This document shows, in pieces, positions 16,290-24,821 of a stretch of 64,000 nucleotides of DNA. This DNA comes from Bdellovibrio bacteriovorus W (GTDB lineage Bacteria; Bdellovibrionota; Bdellovibrionia; Bdellovibrionales; Bdellovibrionaceae), in contig CP002190.1 of assembly GCA_000525675.1 (NCBI GenBank), positions 2,046,001 to 2,110,000 on the forward strand. Direction: 5' to 3'. The position numbers and the translations under genes are program-made. How positions within the stretch are numbered: the first letter of the stretch is position 1; every line of letters starts with the position of its first letter. The notes beneath the pieces are model-generated. The model did no database searches and was not told where the DNA came from. It worked only from the letters and a program-made list of their open reading frames with translations.

Positions 16290-16388
16290 ATGATAACCAC
16301 ACAGTTGTCTATTCGGCAGATTCTAGAAATTGTTAAGCTTCTTTTAGAAATAATAGCGGCTTTATTCGATTTAGTTCGAAGTTTATAG
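16290..16388 (+). CDS. 32-residue amphipathic/hydrophobic peptide, TisB-like candidate
   Basis: Thirty-two codons, MITTQLSIRQILEI at the start and ALFDLVRSL at the end. The middle is almost only Ile, Leu, Val and Ala with single Lys, Glu, Asp and Arg spaced to give one charged face, so a short membrane-active helix is predicted. Size and pattern resemble type I toxins such as TisB, but I claim no homology. An ideal SD lies in a 9-bp hairpin; a stronger hairpin precedes it. It sits in a 480-bp gap between convergent genes; the rest of the gap (16389-16556) shows no ORF and no clear terminator. Could be fortuitous; the SD and its occlusion argue otherwise. Confidence 0.5.
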   Translation: MITTQLSIRQILEIVKLLLEIIAALFDLVRSL

Positions 16389-16556
16389 ATATCTAAACTC
16401 CGGCACGTTTCTGAGTTCAACTTAGGACCAGGGAAGGGACTTTAAATCCCCTCGGACTTATGTTCCAGCGACTTTGCGGAGGCACCCACTTAAATAAACC
16501 ACCGTAGAAGAAAGCAGGATTGTACTTAAAAGGCATTGCATTTCTCACCCAAAAAT

Positions 16557-17372
16557 CTACTTCGTGCGCCTGAAGTCATCAACGAGCACTTGAATGCTCC
16601 AAACGGTCAAAAATAAAATCAATGAAGGATAAAGCAATAGGTGCGGAAAACTTGAAAGAGTCTTCCATCCTTCGCGCACTAAGATGCCCCAGCTTGTATC
16701 CGGCGGATGAATGCCTAAACCGATGAAGCTCATGAAACTTTCGTACAAAATATTTGTTGGCACTTGCATGGCCATCATAATCAACACAGTCCCTGCAATG
16801 TGCGGAAGAATATGCTTTAAGAGTATATGACTTTGCTTGCCGCCAAGAGCAATTGCCGCCTCTACGAAGGGTCTGCGTTTAAGCTCTAAAACCATTCCGC
16901 GACTAACACGCGCAAGACTCATCCAATGAGTTGCAGAGATGCCCAAGCACAGACTTAAGAGTGCCTTCATAAAATCATTTTCAATGGGAAGGGTTGCATT
17001 CAAAGTTAGGCACAATACCGAAACTAAAATGAAACTCGGTATCGCCATAAGAATGTCACAAAGGCGCATCAAAACCTTATCAGTATTCCCTTCATACCAA
17101 CCTGATAAAACTCCGTAGGTCACTCCAAAGGCCACAGATATAAACGAAGCAATCAAACCCACCAATAGAGAAACTCTTCCACCTGCAAGCACGCGAGCAA
17201 AAAGATCGCGCCCCAAGGAGTCCGTTCCAAACCAAAAGCGAGATTGGGAGCCCTCTAAAATATGTTCAATATTTTGTTCTAAACCTGAGCCTGCAAAGAG
17301 CGGATAGAAAATCACTGCTAGCAAGAGAAGCCCCAGATAAGTCATAGCGAGATAAGAGGATCGTTTTTTCAT
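16557..17372 (-). CDS. ABC transporter permease, OppC/DppC family
   Basis: 271 residues, about six membrane segments. Starts with the short N-terminal helix typical of OppC-type permeases, then SRFWFGTDSLGRDLFARVLAG, a hallmark of the family, and the EAA loop EAAIALGGKQSHILLKHILP that contacts the ATPase. Works as a heterodimer with the OppB-type permease, whose 3' end overlaps this start by 4 bp. Imports peptides or nickel-like solutes in known relatives. No ATPase or solute-binding protein gene is adjacent, so those parts must come from elsewhere. Confidence 0.88.
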   Translation of the reverse strand: MKKRSSYLAMTYLGLLLLAVIFYPLFAGSGLEQNIEHILEGSQSRFWFGTDSLGRDLFARVLAGGRVSLLVGLIASFISVAFGVTYGVLSGWYEGNTDKVLMRLCDILMAIPSFILVSVLCLTLNATLPIENDFMKALLSLCLGISATHWMSLARVSRGMVLELKRRPFVEAAIALGGKQSHILLKHILPHIAGTVLIMMAMQVPTNILYESFMSFIGLGIHPPDTSWGILVREGWKTLSSFPHLLLYPSLILFLTVWSIQVLVDDFRRTK

Positions 17373-18301
17373 GCTTCCTCTCGCAATCTTGGATCGACGA
17401 TCCTCAACAACAAATCTATGAAAAGATTTACTACGATCAACATAAATCCATAAAACAGAGTCAGTCCCATAATCAATGTATAGTCGCGATCATTCAAAGC
17501 CGAAATGAACTCTGTCCCCAACCCCGGAACCGCAAATAAAACTTCCACTAAAAAAGATCCTGACAAGAGAGAAACGGTCAATGGCCCTAAGTAACTCAAA
17601 AAAGGAATCATAGAATTCTTTAGAACATGGCGGCTTAAAATCCCCCACTCACTCACACCTTTAGCTTTTGCTGTGCGCACATAGTCTAAATGATAGTTGT
17701 CATTCATGGAGTTTTTTAAAAGACGAACTAAACTAGCAAGAGGGCGAAGACTCAGTGTCAGCACTGGTAATATATAATGCCAAGGTGTTGCCAACAGAGC
17801 TATCGGCAAAAGGTTCCAGTGAAAGCCAAATAAGTAAATCAAAAGTGGTCCCCAAAACAAACTGGGCAAAGATAAAAGGCACAAGATCATTTGATCTAAA
17901 AGGGTCTCTATCGCACTTCCGCGAAAACGCATAGACAGCACAGAGATCAGCAATGCCCCGAAGATGATAATACCTAAAGCGATAGAGTTTAATTTCAGAG
18001 TATTACCAAGACCTGAGGAAATAATCTCTGCCACCGATCGATCTGGTCGTAACATTGAAACGCCTAAATCGCCTTGAGCAAGATTTCCCAAATAGGTGAC
18101 AGCTTGAGAGTACCAAGGGGCCTCGGTCTGCCAGTGCTGAGTCAGCTCTGCCTTAACAACCGAATTCAATGTCATCTCATCGTCAAAAGGCCCTCCAGGG
18201 AGGGCCTTTAATAAAGCAAATGTGAGGAGCGAAAGAGTCAGCAGAGAAACTCCGACTTCAAGGAGCTTTCGCGCCAGAAAAACTAAATAGTCATGCCTCA
18301 A
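17369..18301 (-). CDS. ABC transporter permease, OppB/DppB family
   Basis: 310 residues, six predicted membrane segments. Family signs: an N-terminal helix ending LLKALPGGPFDDE, the periplasmic region with LAQGDLGVSM, and the EAA loop YVRTAKAKGVSEWGILSRHVLKN. Partner of the downstream OppC-type permease. Its ATG overlaps the stop of the transglycosylase by 4 bp, so expression is coupled to a wall-cutting enzyme; import of murein or prey-derived peptides is a reasonable inference, not shown. Confidence 0.88.
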   Translation of the reverse strand: MRHDYLVFLARKLLEVGVSLLTLSLLTFALLKALPGGPFDDEMTLNSVVKAELTQHWQTEAPWYSQAVTYLGNLAQGDLGVSMLRPDRSVAEIISSGLGNTLKLNSIALGIIIFGALLISVLSMRFRGSAIETLLDQMILCLLSLPSLFWGPLLIYLFGFHWNLLPIALLATPWHYILPVLTLSLRPLASLVRLLKNSMNDNYHLDYVRTAKAKGVSEWGILSRHVLKNSMIPFLSYLGPLTVSLLSGSFLVEVLFAVPGLGTEFISALNDRDYTLIMGLTLFYGFMLIVVNLFIDLLLRIVDPRLREEA

Positions 18302-20676
18302 ATGTCGTCCCAGTTCTCTTTGCCCACCATCTCTGCCGGAATTTTCACCGGAACAGAGTTCGCAAGATAAGGAAAGATGTCTTTCTTGTCGCCGTACAAC
18401 TGAGCATAGATATGTGCATTGGAAACCACGCGCTTCACATAGTTGCGAGTTTCCAAAAACGGAATATGCTCGATAAATTCATCTGTGTCTAAATTTCCAA
18501 AGCTCACAAGCCAGTTTTTAACTCTGTGTGGCCCAGCGTTGTAACCGGCTGCTACCAATGGAAGAGTATCGTCAAAGCGATCCATTAAGCGCTTCAGATA
18601 ACGAGAACCGATTTTAACAGATGTTTCTGGTTCTAAAAGCTGAGTCGCTTGAAAGTTTTTTTCCTTCAACATCGTTGAAACCTTATGCCCTGTGAATGGC
18701 ATCACTTGCATGAGACCCAGCGCACCGACCGGAGAAATAGCATCGCGGCGATAATTTGTCTCTGCACGCATAATTCCCCAAACAAGTTCTTCAGGCACTT
18801 TAAAGCTTTTCGAATACTTCTCAACATGGTCAGAATAAGCGCGAGGATATGCAAATTCCCAAAGATAGCGAATGCCATTCATTCCATGTGCAGCTCTTTG
18901 CGCACCAAAGTTAATTTGCGCAATATAAGAAGAACGATTGAAGTTTCCAGCCGTGTGATATTCCGACATCAACGTTCTTAGATGATCGCGGTTAGAAGTT
19001 TTTCTTTCGATATCGTAAAGATCCCAACGAGCCCAATCGTACTCACCGAGAATCATCATATCGCGTGCGCGTTCAAATCTTTTCACAAGAACAGGATTTG
19101 AAAATGTACCTGTCTTACCAGTGATCTCTTCAATAGCAACGTCGATGGTTTTTAAATCTGGATTATCAACGATTCCACCTTCAGCCTCTTCACTCTCCCC
19201 TTTTTCATCATCTGCAGAATATTGAGTGAGAAGAATAGAATCTTCAGTTTCAGAATCATCTCCACGATACATGTACTCTTCTTGAGCCGAAGGCATCAAA
19301 AACTCACTGGCAGAAAATCTGGAGATCACACGGGGTTGTGTTGGCAAGCTCGATTGCGCAAGTTTTGGAACTTTGACTTCGTCCATTTTTTTCAAACGAG
19401 CAGAAGCTGCGATCGAATAATAACCCATCAAAGTATCTTTGCTTAAGTTCTCTAACAAAGGACGTGCTTGATCGGTTTTGCCCTGACGGAAAAGACTCAT
19501 TGCTGTCCAGTAGTTTAAACGATCTTGCGGAATGGACTTCCACGCACGCGGAGACTTTCTTTTTGCCACCGACATTTGCGCAAAAGCCTTATAGGAACCT
19601 TGATAGTCACCCTTAAGGTATTTCAACCAAGCCAAGTGCCATTGAGAGTCTCGATTTAATCCAGAGTTTGGATAAGCTTTCATGAATTCCTGAAAGCGAC
19701 GAGCCGCCCCATCGTAGTCTTGGAACTGATAGCTTAGGAACGCCGACTGGTAGAGTGCTTGTCGGCCGGTCTTAGATTTAGGACTTAGCTTATACGCTGA
19801 ATAGTACGATCCAACAGCTGCTTGCACATCCCCTGCACGAGCCGTGGCTGAAGCAAAGAGAATGAGGAAATCAAAGTTCTTTTTATAAGTTTCGTAATAA
19901 GGCTTTAGGAGTTCCACTGCTTTGTGAATCTCCCCTTCTTGCATATAGAACTGCGCCTGCAATCTGTCAGCGGCGTACTTATCTGTTTTTGCAAGTTTCG
20001 CCTTTAATTGGTTGATCTCACCTTGAGCTTTTCCATCAAGTCCGGCGAAAAGCAAATGACGAACACGCGTTCTAAAGTTATCCGTTGAAGAACGGCAACC
20101 CACTTGTTTATCCTGAAACTTATTCTCAGCAAGGTCTGGGCCCCAATCTTTGATCGCCTCATAAGCTGGGTATCTTTCATAAAGTTTTAAAAGCCACTTA
20201 CACATCTGTGCTGAGCGCCCTAATCCTTTTTCGGCTGCTGCTAAGTTATAAATGATGTCTGGGTAGTCTTCTGTATTGCGCGTGCGCCTTTCGAGTTTTG
20301 CAAAGTGAGTGCTTGCAAGCTTGAAGTTGTTTTTCTCCAAAGCCACCTTGCCCTGCATATTAGAAGCTTCGATCGACATCTTGATGTTAGGAGAAAGTGC
20401 GAGGAGTTTTTTTAATTCCCCGTCAGCTTCTTCTAATTTTTTGGTTTTCATGTAGGACTGCGCCAAATAATAATGCGCGTATTCCTCAAGATTCGTCTTT
20501 TCTTTTAAAACTTCATTCAACCCAGTGATCGCGTCATCAAACTTGTCAGCACGATAAGCCGTTAAAGCAGACTTGAAACGATCCAAGTGAATATTAGTGG
20601 GTTGAGCCATCGCGACAGGTCCGATCATTGGAACCACCGCAGTAAAAAGAACCATGCACTTAAGTGCTTTCTTCAT
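18298..20676 (-). CDS. TPR-rich lytic murein transglycosylase (Slt-like)
   Basis: About 792 residues. Signal peptide MKKALKCMVLFTA...PVAMA; ATG 20676 is chosen because it gives this signal peptide and has SD AAGGA; an in-frame ATG at 20700 would add eight residues. Residues about 30-420 are tetratricopeptide-like helical repeats (DKFDDAITGLNEVLKE, YAHYYLAQSYMKTKKLEEAD). After a polar acidic linker (about 460-510) comes the SLT domain: WGIMRAETNYRRDA with catalytic Glu639, GALGLMQVMPFTG, and VAAGYNAGPHRVKNWL. Cleaves glycan strands to 1,6-anhydromuramic ends in the periplasm. The order slt-oppB-oppC is unusual. Confidence 0.9.
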   Translation of the reverse strand: MKKALKCMVLFTAVVPMIGPVAMAQPTNIHLDRFKSALTAYRADKFDDAITGLNEVLKEKTNLEEYAHYYLAQSYMKTKKLEEADGELKKLLALSPNIKMSIEASNMQGKVALEKNNFKLASTHFAKLERRTRNTEDYPDIIYNLAAAEKGLGRSAQMCKWLLKLYERYPAYEAIKDWGPDLAENKFQDKQVGCRSSTDNFRTRVRHLLFAGLDGKAQGEINQLKAKLAKTDKYAADRLQAQFYMQEGEIHKAVELLKPYYETYKKNFDFLILFASATARAGDVQAAVGSYYSAYKLSPKSKTGRQALYQSAFLSYQFQDYDGAARRFQEFMKAYPNSGLNRDSQWHLAWLKYLKGDYQGSYKAFAQMSVAKRKSPRAWKSIPQDRLNYWTAMSLFRQGKTDQARPLLENLSKDTLMGYYSIAASARLKKMDEVKVPKLAQSSLPTQPRVISRFSASEFLMPSAQEEYMYRGDDSETEDSILLTQYSADDEKGESEEAEGGIVDNPDLKTIDVAIEEITGKTGTFSNPVLVKRFERARDMMILGEYDWARWDLYDIERKTSNRDHLRTLMSEYHTAGNFNRSSYIAQINFGAQRAAHGMNGIRYLWEFAYPRAYSDHVEKYSKSFKVPEELVWGIMRAETNYRRDAISPVGALGLMQVMPFTGHKVSTMLKEKNFQATQLLEPETSVKIGSRYLKRLMDRFDDTLPLVAAGYNAGPHRVKNWLVSFGNLDTDEFIEHIPFLETRNYVKRVVSNAHIYAQLYGDKKDIFPYLANSVPVKIPAEMVGKENWDDI

Positions 20677-20722
20677 ATGTACAATCCTTGTAACTCTCAT
20701 CCAATAATGATACCGAATAATA

Positions 20723-22114
20723 ATGGCAAAATCGAAGACGAAAACGATCTATACCTGTCAAAATTGTGGAGCCCAACGGCCTCGTTGGGAAGGAAAATGC
20801 TCTGACTGCGGCGCGTGGAACTCCTACGTTGAGGAAATCCAGATGCCCGAGGTTAAAACTCGAGGATGGTCCACTGGGACTGGCGAGAAAGGGAGCGGTA
20901 ATTTCAAACCCGTCTCTCTCGACCAAAGCCTTGAGGAAGTAAAGCTTGACCGCTTTGACACTGGCTATGAAGAGTTGAACCGAGTTCTGGGCGGTGGCTT
21001 AGCCCGCGGGAGTTTTGTCCTTCTCGGCGGCTCCCCTGGGGTCGGCAAATCCACTTTGCTTCTGCAAATGGCAGGAGGACTTGCCAAGAACAAACACCGA
21101 GTTTTATATATTTCCGGCGAGGAAAGTGTTTCTCAAACCGGCTCGCGCGCGCATCGCTTGGGCATTCGTTCTCCGCTGATTGAGATCGCTTGTGAAAGTA
21201 ATCTGCACGCCATCATGGAGCAAGCCCGCGCTACTCAGCCCGACATTCTTGTCGTCGATTCTATTCAAACGATGTATCTTCCCGATCTGCAAGCAGCACC
21301 GGGTTCAGTTTCTCAGGTCCGCGAATGCGCAGGGCATTTAATGGGCCTTGCCAAGCAAGATAACATCACAGTGATTCTAATTGGTCACGTGACTAAAGAT
21401 GGAAACATCGCTGGCCCCAAAGTTTTAGAGCACATGGTGGACTGTGTTTTGTCCTTTGATGGAGATGCCTCTTATAACTTTAGACTTCTACGCTCTTTAA
21501 AGAACCGCTTCGGTGCGGCCCACGAACTTGGTGTTTTTCAAATGAACACCAAGGGATTAGAAGAGGTTGCGAACCCTTCAGAGCTTTTCCTCGAAGAGCG
21601 CGGAGATCAACTTATCGGATCTGCGGTTTTTGCCTCTATGGAAGGCACAAGGCCATTACTTTGTGAAGTTCAAGCTTTGACCCTATCAAGCCCGATGGCC
21701 ATGCCGCGAAGAACTTCTCTGGGAATCGACGTCAATCGTCTGCATCTCTTAACAGCGGTTCTAGATCGTCATTTAGATGTGCGCCTCCAGCACAATGATA
21801 TTTTCATCAATGTGGTGGGTGGCTTAAAACTTATCGAACCCGCTGCGGACTTAGCTGTGGCTGCGGCGATCCTATCAACCCAAAGAAACTCGGATCTAGA
21901 TGCGAAGACGTGCTTTTTCGGAGAGATTGGCCTCACTGGAGAGGTTCGCGGTGTTTCATTTGTAGAAAACAGAATCCGCGAAGGAGACAAACTAGGCTTC
22001 CAGCACTTCGTCATCCCCTTCTCAAACAAGAAACATCTTTCTGAGATCAAATTGTCTAAAGATAAGAAAATTTCTTTTGTACGAAACGTCAAAGATTTGA
22101 GTAAGATAATATAA
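20723..22114 (+). CDS. radA: DNA repair protein RadA
   Basis: 463 residues. N-terminal four-Cys zinc finger (YTCQNCGAQRPRWEGKCSDC), RecA-like core with Walker A GGSPGVGKSTLLLQ, Walker B ILVVDSIQT, the RadA-specific SLKNRFGAAHELG, and a C-terminal Lon-protease-like domain (SLGIDVNRLHLLTAVL, GEIGLTGEVRGV). Helps branch migration and recombination intermediates. Divergent from the transglycosylase with a 46-bp spacer, so the two promoters overlap. Confidence 0.97.
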   Translation: MAKSKTKTIYTCQNCGAQRPRWEGKCSDCGAWNSYVEEIQMPEVKTRGWSTGTGEKGSGNFKPVSLDQSLEEVKLDRFDTGYEELNRVLGGGLARGSFVLLGGSPGVGKSTLLLQMAGGLAKNKHRVLYISGEESVSQTGSRAHRLGIRSPLIEIACESNLHAIMEQARATQPDILVVDSIQTMYLPDLQAAPGSVSQVRECAGHLMGLAKQDNITVILIGHVTKDGNIAGPKVLEHMVDCVLSFDGDASYNFRLLRSLKNRFGAAHELGVFQMNTKGLEEVANPSELFLEERGDQLIGSAVFASMEGTRPLLCEVQALTLSSPMAMPRRTSLGIDVNRLHLLTAVLDRHLDVRLQHNDIFINVVGGLKLIEPAADLAVAAAILSTQRNSDLDAKTCFFGEIGLTGEVRGVSFVENRIREGDKLGFQHFVIPFSNKKHLSEIKLSKDKKISFVRNVKDLSKII

Positions 22115-22132
22115 ACAAGAGGTCGTTATATT

Positions 22133-22534
22133 ATGTCTGAAAACGCATTGGCCAGTATTGAAACAGAGTCTTATAAAGCAGGCGATTTCATTTTCTTTGA
22201 AGGTGATATCGAGCACCACTTCTATATCGTGCAAACTGGTGTCGTAAATATTTTTACTAAAGACGCCATGGGAAAGAAAATTCCCATTGCTGATATCGTC
22301 GATGGCGAATCCTTTGGCGAGTTTGCTTTGATCTCCAAAAGTCCGCGCTCGGCCTCTGCTCAAGCAGTTACCGATGTGGAACTTATTAAGGTTTCTGAAG
22401 ATGGCTTTAAAGAGCTGCTTTCAGACCTGCCTACTTGGGCCGAGTGCATGCTGACTTCGTTTGTCGATCGCCTGCGCAATACGACTGAGAAAATTCGCGA
22501 CCTCGAAAAAGAAAAAAATCTAAAAGATAAATAA
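22133..22534 (+). CDS. cyclic nucleotide-binding domain protein
   Basis: 133 residues, a single cNMP-binding beta-roll with no HTH or output domain. Visible elements: YKAGDFIFFEGDIEHHFYIV at the start, VVNIFTKDAMGKKIP, and the phosphate-binding cassette GESFGEFALISKSPRSASA. It keeps FGE and an R-S-A arginine, so ligand binding is plausible. The C-terminal helix is Lys/Glu rich. Nineteen bp after radA, followed by a terminator; may act as a small regulator or partner subunit. Confidence 0.85.
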   Translation: MSENALASIETESYKAGDFIFFEGDIEHHFYIVQTGVVNIFTKDAMGKKIPIADIVDGESFGEFALISKSPRSASAQAVTDVELIKVSEDGFKELLSDLPTWAECMLTSFVDRLRNTTEKIRDLEKEKNLKDK

Positions 22535-22540
22535 AACAAA

Positions 22541-22585
22541 AAAAGGCGAAACTGTGACTTTTCCACTCCCAGCTTCGCCCTTTTG
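22541..22585. terminator. Rho-independent terminator, possibly bidirectional
   Basis: AAAAGGCGAA pairs with TTCGCCCTTTT around a long loop, with A- and T-runs outside. Lies between the cNMP protein (plus) and PilZ gene (minus). Confidence 0.7.
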
Positions 22586-22614
22586 TATTCTTTCTCGGTT
22601 CCTAGTTACCAGCC

Positions 22615-23298
22615 CTACTCGCCAGAGTACTTAAGATAAAACTCTCGTTGCAAATCCATCATCAACATCAAAAGCCTCGATTCCATTCCGGGGTCCACGT
22701 TCAGAATTTGCACTCCCATGACTTGATTTTGCTTTTCATTCTTCATAACAAACCGAACTTCGACTTGAAGTTCCAAGGCACGCCGCGATCCCAACTTAAG
22801 CATTCCTTTGATGGGATCGCCGATTTTCAAATCGGGGAATTCTCCTTGAATCTCTGCACGAAAACCACCTGCGCTGATATCTTTTAAAGAACTGGCTTGA
22901 AAGTAAGCCTTTGAATCAAAAGACGTGATCGTGAACTCTGCAAGATAGCCCTCTGGAATATCGACTCGCGTATTGGAGCGCCTTTGTAGTTGAAAAAGTT
23001 CTTGGTTGGTATTGATGACAACCCAACCGAGTTCAACTTTTAATTCTGTCTGTAAAAAATAGCGATGTTCCTCATAGACAAACTGAACCATCACCTTGTG
23101 ATGTCCTTCGATCACTTTAGAGTCTTGAGTATGATGACAGAGCAAGACCTCGTCTTTTTCTGTTTGCTTAGCAATCAGATGAAAGATCTGCTCATTGGAC
23201 TTTACGAGAACTTGTATATTCTTTTGTGCAAGCTCTCGAAAAATGGCCTTCCTCTGAGAAAGCGCCACTTTCTTAAATATCATCTGCTCTTGTGCCAT
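22615..23298 (-). CDS. PilZ-domain protein (c-di-GMP binding candidate)
   Basis: 227 residues. A YcgR-N-like beta domain (about 10-105) precedes a PilZ domain. The PilZ signature is complete: QRRSNTRVDIP near residue 108 (R-x-x-x-R) and LKDISAGGFRAEI near 140 (D-x-S-x-x-G). This architecture binds c-di-GMP in YcgR and relatives and often tunes motility or envelope processes. The ATG directly follows the glpK stop (TAA-ATG), so the two are co-transcribed and translationally linked. Confidence 0.9.
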   Translation of the reverse strand: MAQEQMIFKKVALSQRKAIFRELAQKNIQVLVKSNEQIFHLIAKQTEKDEVLLCHHTQDSKVIEGHHKVMVQFVYEEHRYFLQTELKVELGWVVINTNQELFQLQRRSNTRVDIPEGYLAEFTITSFDSKAYFQASSLKDISAGGFRAEIQGEFPDLKIGDPIKGMLKLGSRRALELQVEVRFVMKNEKQNQVMGVQILNVDPGMESRLLMLMMDLQREFYLKYSGE

Positions 23299-24780
23299 TT
23301 ACGCTTTCCCTACAGCTTCTTGCCAGCTCTTCATTCTTAACTTTCTTTGAGCCGGTTTCATCTTCACGCCAAACTGTTTGTTCTGCTTCCACGTGCGACG
23401 AATGTCTTTAAGATCCTTCCAAATCCCTACTCCAAGACCCGCCATGAAAGCCGCCCCTAGAGCCGTGGTTTCTAAGTTCTTAGGTCTTTGAACATGAACG
23501 CCGCAGTAGTCAGCTTGAAGCTGCATCAACAGATCATTGGCTGCAGCACCACCATCGACTTTGATCGTTTTAATTTTGCGACTGGCATCCTTTGCCATCA
23601 CAGAAATAATATCCGCGTTCTGCAATGCCATGGCCTCCAAAGTCGCTCTCGCAATATGCGCTTTCGTTGTGCCACGAGTAAGACCTGTGATAACACCACG
23701 AGCATCAGGGCGCCAGTGAGGGGCCCCTAGGCCCGTTAGAGCTGGTACAAACTCAACTCCATCTGTATCACTCACTTTTTTTGCGAGAGCTTCGACCTCG
23801 TCAGAGCTTTGAATCAAACCCAATCCATCCCTTAACCACTGTACAGCAGCTCCGCATACAAAGGCTCCGCCCTCTAGGGCATAGGTGAAATCATCATCTT
23901 TTAATTTCCACGCCACCGTCGTTAGTAAGTTCGATTTTGATTTCACGCGCTTTGTGCCCGTGTTGAGCAAGATAAAGCTTCCCGTGCCAAAAGTACATTT
24001 CACTTCACCGATATCAAAACATGCTTGTCCAAAAAGGGCTGCCTGCTGATCGCCGATCATTCCAGTGATTGGAATTCCATCAGGCATAAAGCCAAGACCT
24101 TGCGTAAAGCCAAAATCGGCATTGCTAGGACAAATCTCTGGAAGAATATTTTCAGGAACCTGAAAGAGTTTTAAAAGCTCATCATCCCACCAGCCTGTTT
24201 CGATATTCATCAGCATAGTGCGTGAAGCATTCGAGACATCAGTTTTATGTTCAGCACCGCCTGTTAAATTCCAAAGCAAGAAACTGTCTACGGTGCCTGC
24301 AAGGATTTTTCCTTGGCGCGCTTTGGTCCTTGCTTGAGGAGTGTTTTGCAAGAGCCATTGAATTTTGGTCGCCGAAAAGTACGGATCTAAAACCAAACCG
24401 GTTTTATTTTGAATGAACTTTTCTTTTTTATTCTTACGCAATTTTTCACACAGTGTTTGCGTGCGACGGCATTGCCAAACGATGGCATTGTTAATTGCCT
24501 TCCCTGTTTTTCGATCCCAAAGCATCACCGTTTCTCTTTGGTTCGTAATACCAATCGTGCGTATTTGGGAGCCTTTGATTTTCGCTTTTTCTAGAGCTAA
24601 GCGCATTGAGCGTTGAGTTGAGTACCAGATGTCAGCTGGATCGTGCTCAACCCAACCTGGTTTCGGAAAAATCTGTTTGAATGTTTCACGAGCTTCAGCT
24701 ACAAGACCTCCGGCTTGATTAATAATGCATGTTCTTGAGCTGGTTGTTCCTTGATCTATGGCCATGATAAAACTAGACAT
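23299..24780 (-). CDS. glpK: glycerol kinase
   Basis: About 493 residues. FGGY kinase signs: MAIDQGTTSSRTCI at the N-terminus, NQRETVMLWDRKTGKA, the VGTFG-like KCTFGTGSFILLNTG, ALEGGAFVCGAAVQWLRD, and the ATP-site KVDGGAAANDLLMQ, TTALGAAFMAGL. Phosphorylates glycerol to glycerol 3-phosphate. ATG 24780 is chosen because a GAGGAG site lies just before it; an in-frame ATG at 24816 would add 12 unrelated residues. Divergent from an acyltransferase that uses glycerol-phosphate lipids, so the pair may link glycerol use to membrane lipid synthesis. Confidence 0.95.
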   Translation of the reverse strand: MSSFIMAIDQGTTSSRTCIINQAGGLVAEARETFKQIFPKPGWVEHDPADIWYSTQRSMRLALEKAKIKGSQIRTIGITNQRETVMLWDRKTGKAINNAIVWQCRRTQTLCEKLRKNKKEKFIQNKTGLVLDPYFSATKIQWLLQNTPQARTKARQGKILAGTVDSFLLWNLTGGAEHKTDVSNASRTMLMNIETGWWDDELLKLFQVPENILPEICPSNADFGFTQGLGFMPDGIPITGMIGDQQAALFGQACFDIGEVKCTFGTGSFILLNTGTKRVKSKSNLLTTVAWKLKDDDFTYALEGGAFVCGAAVQWLRDGLGLIQSSDEVEALAKKVSDTDGVEFVPALTGLGAPHWRPDARGVITGLTRGTTKAHIARATLEAMALQNADIISVMAKDASRKIKTIKVDGGAAANDLLMQLQADYCGVHVQRPKNLETTALGAAFMAGLGVGIWKDLKDIRRTWKQNKQFGVKMKPAQRKLRMKSWQEAVGKA

Positions 24781-24821
24781 AAACTCCTCATTCAATTCAA
24801 ATTGGGCGATATACATTAATA

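Noticed and set aside
16140-16290. LexA box (TTAC-N3-GTAA) upstream of the 32-aa ORF
   Set aside because: Only TTACCTGGAA at about 16178 comes near; the second half does not match.
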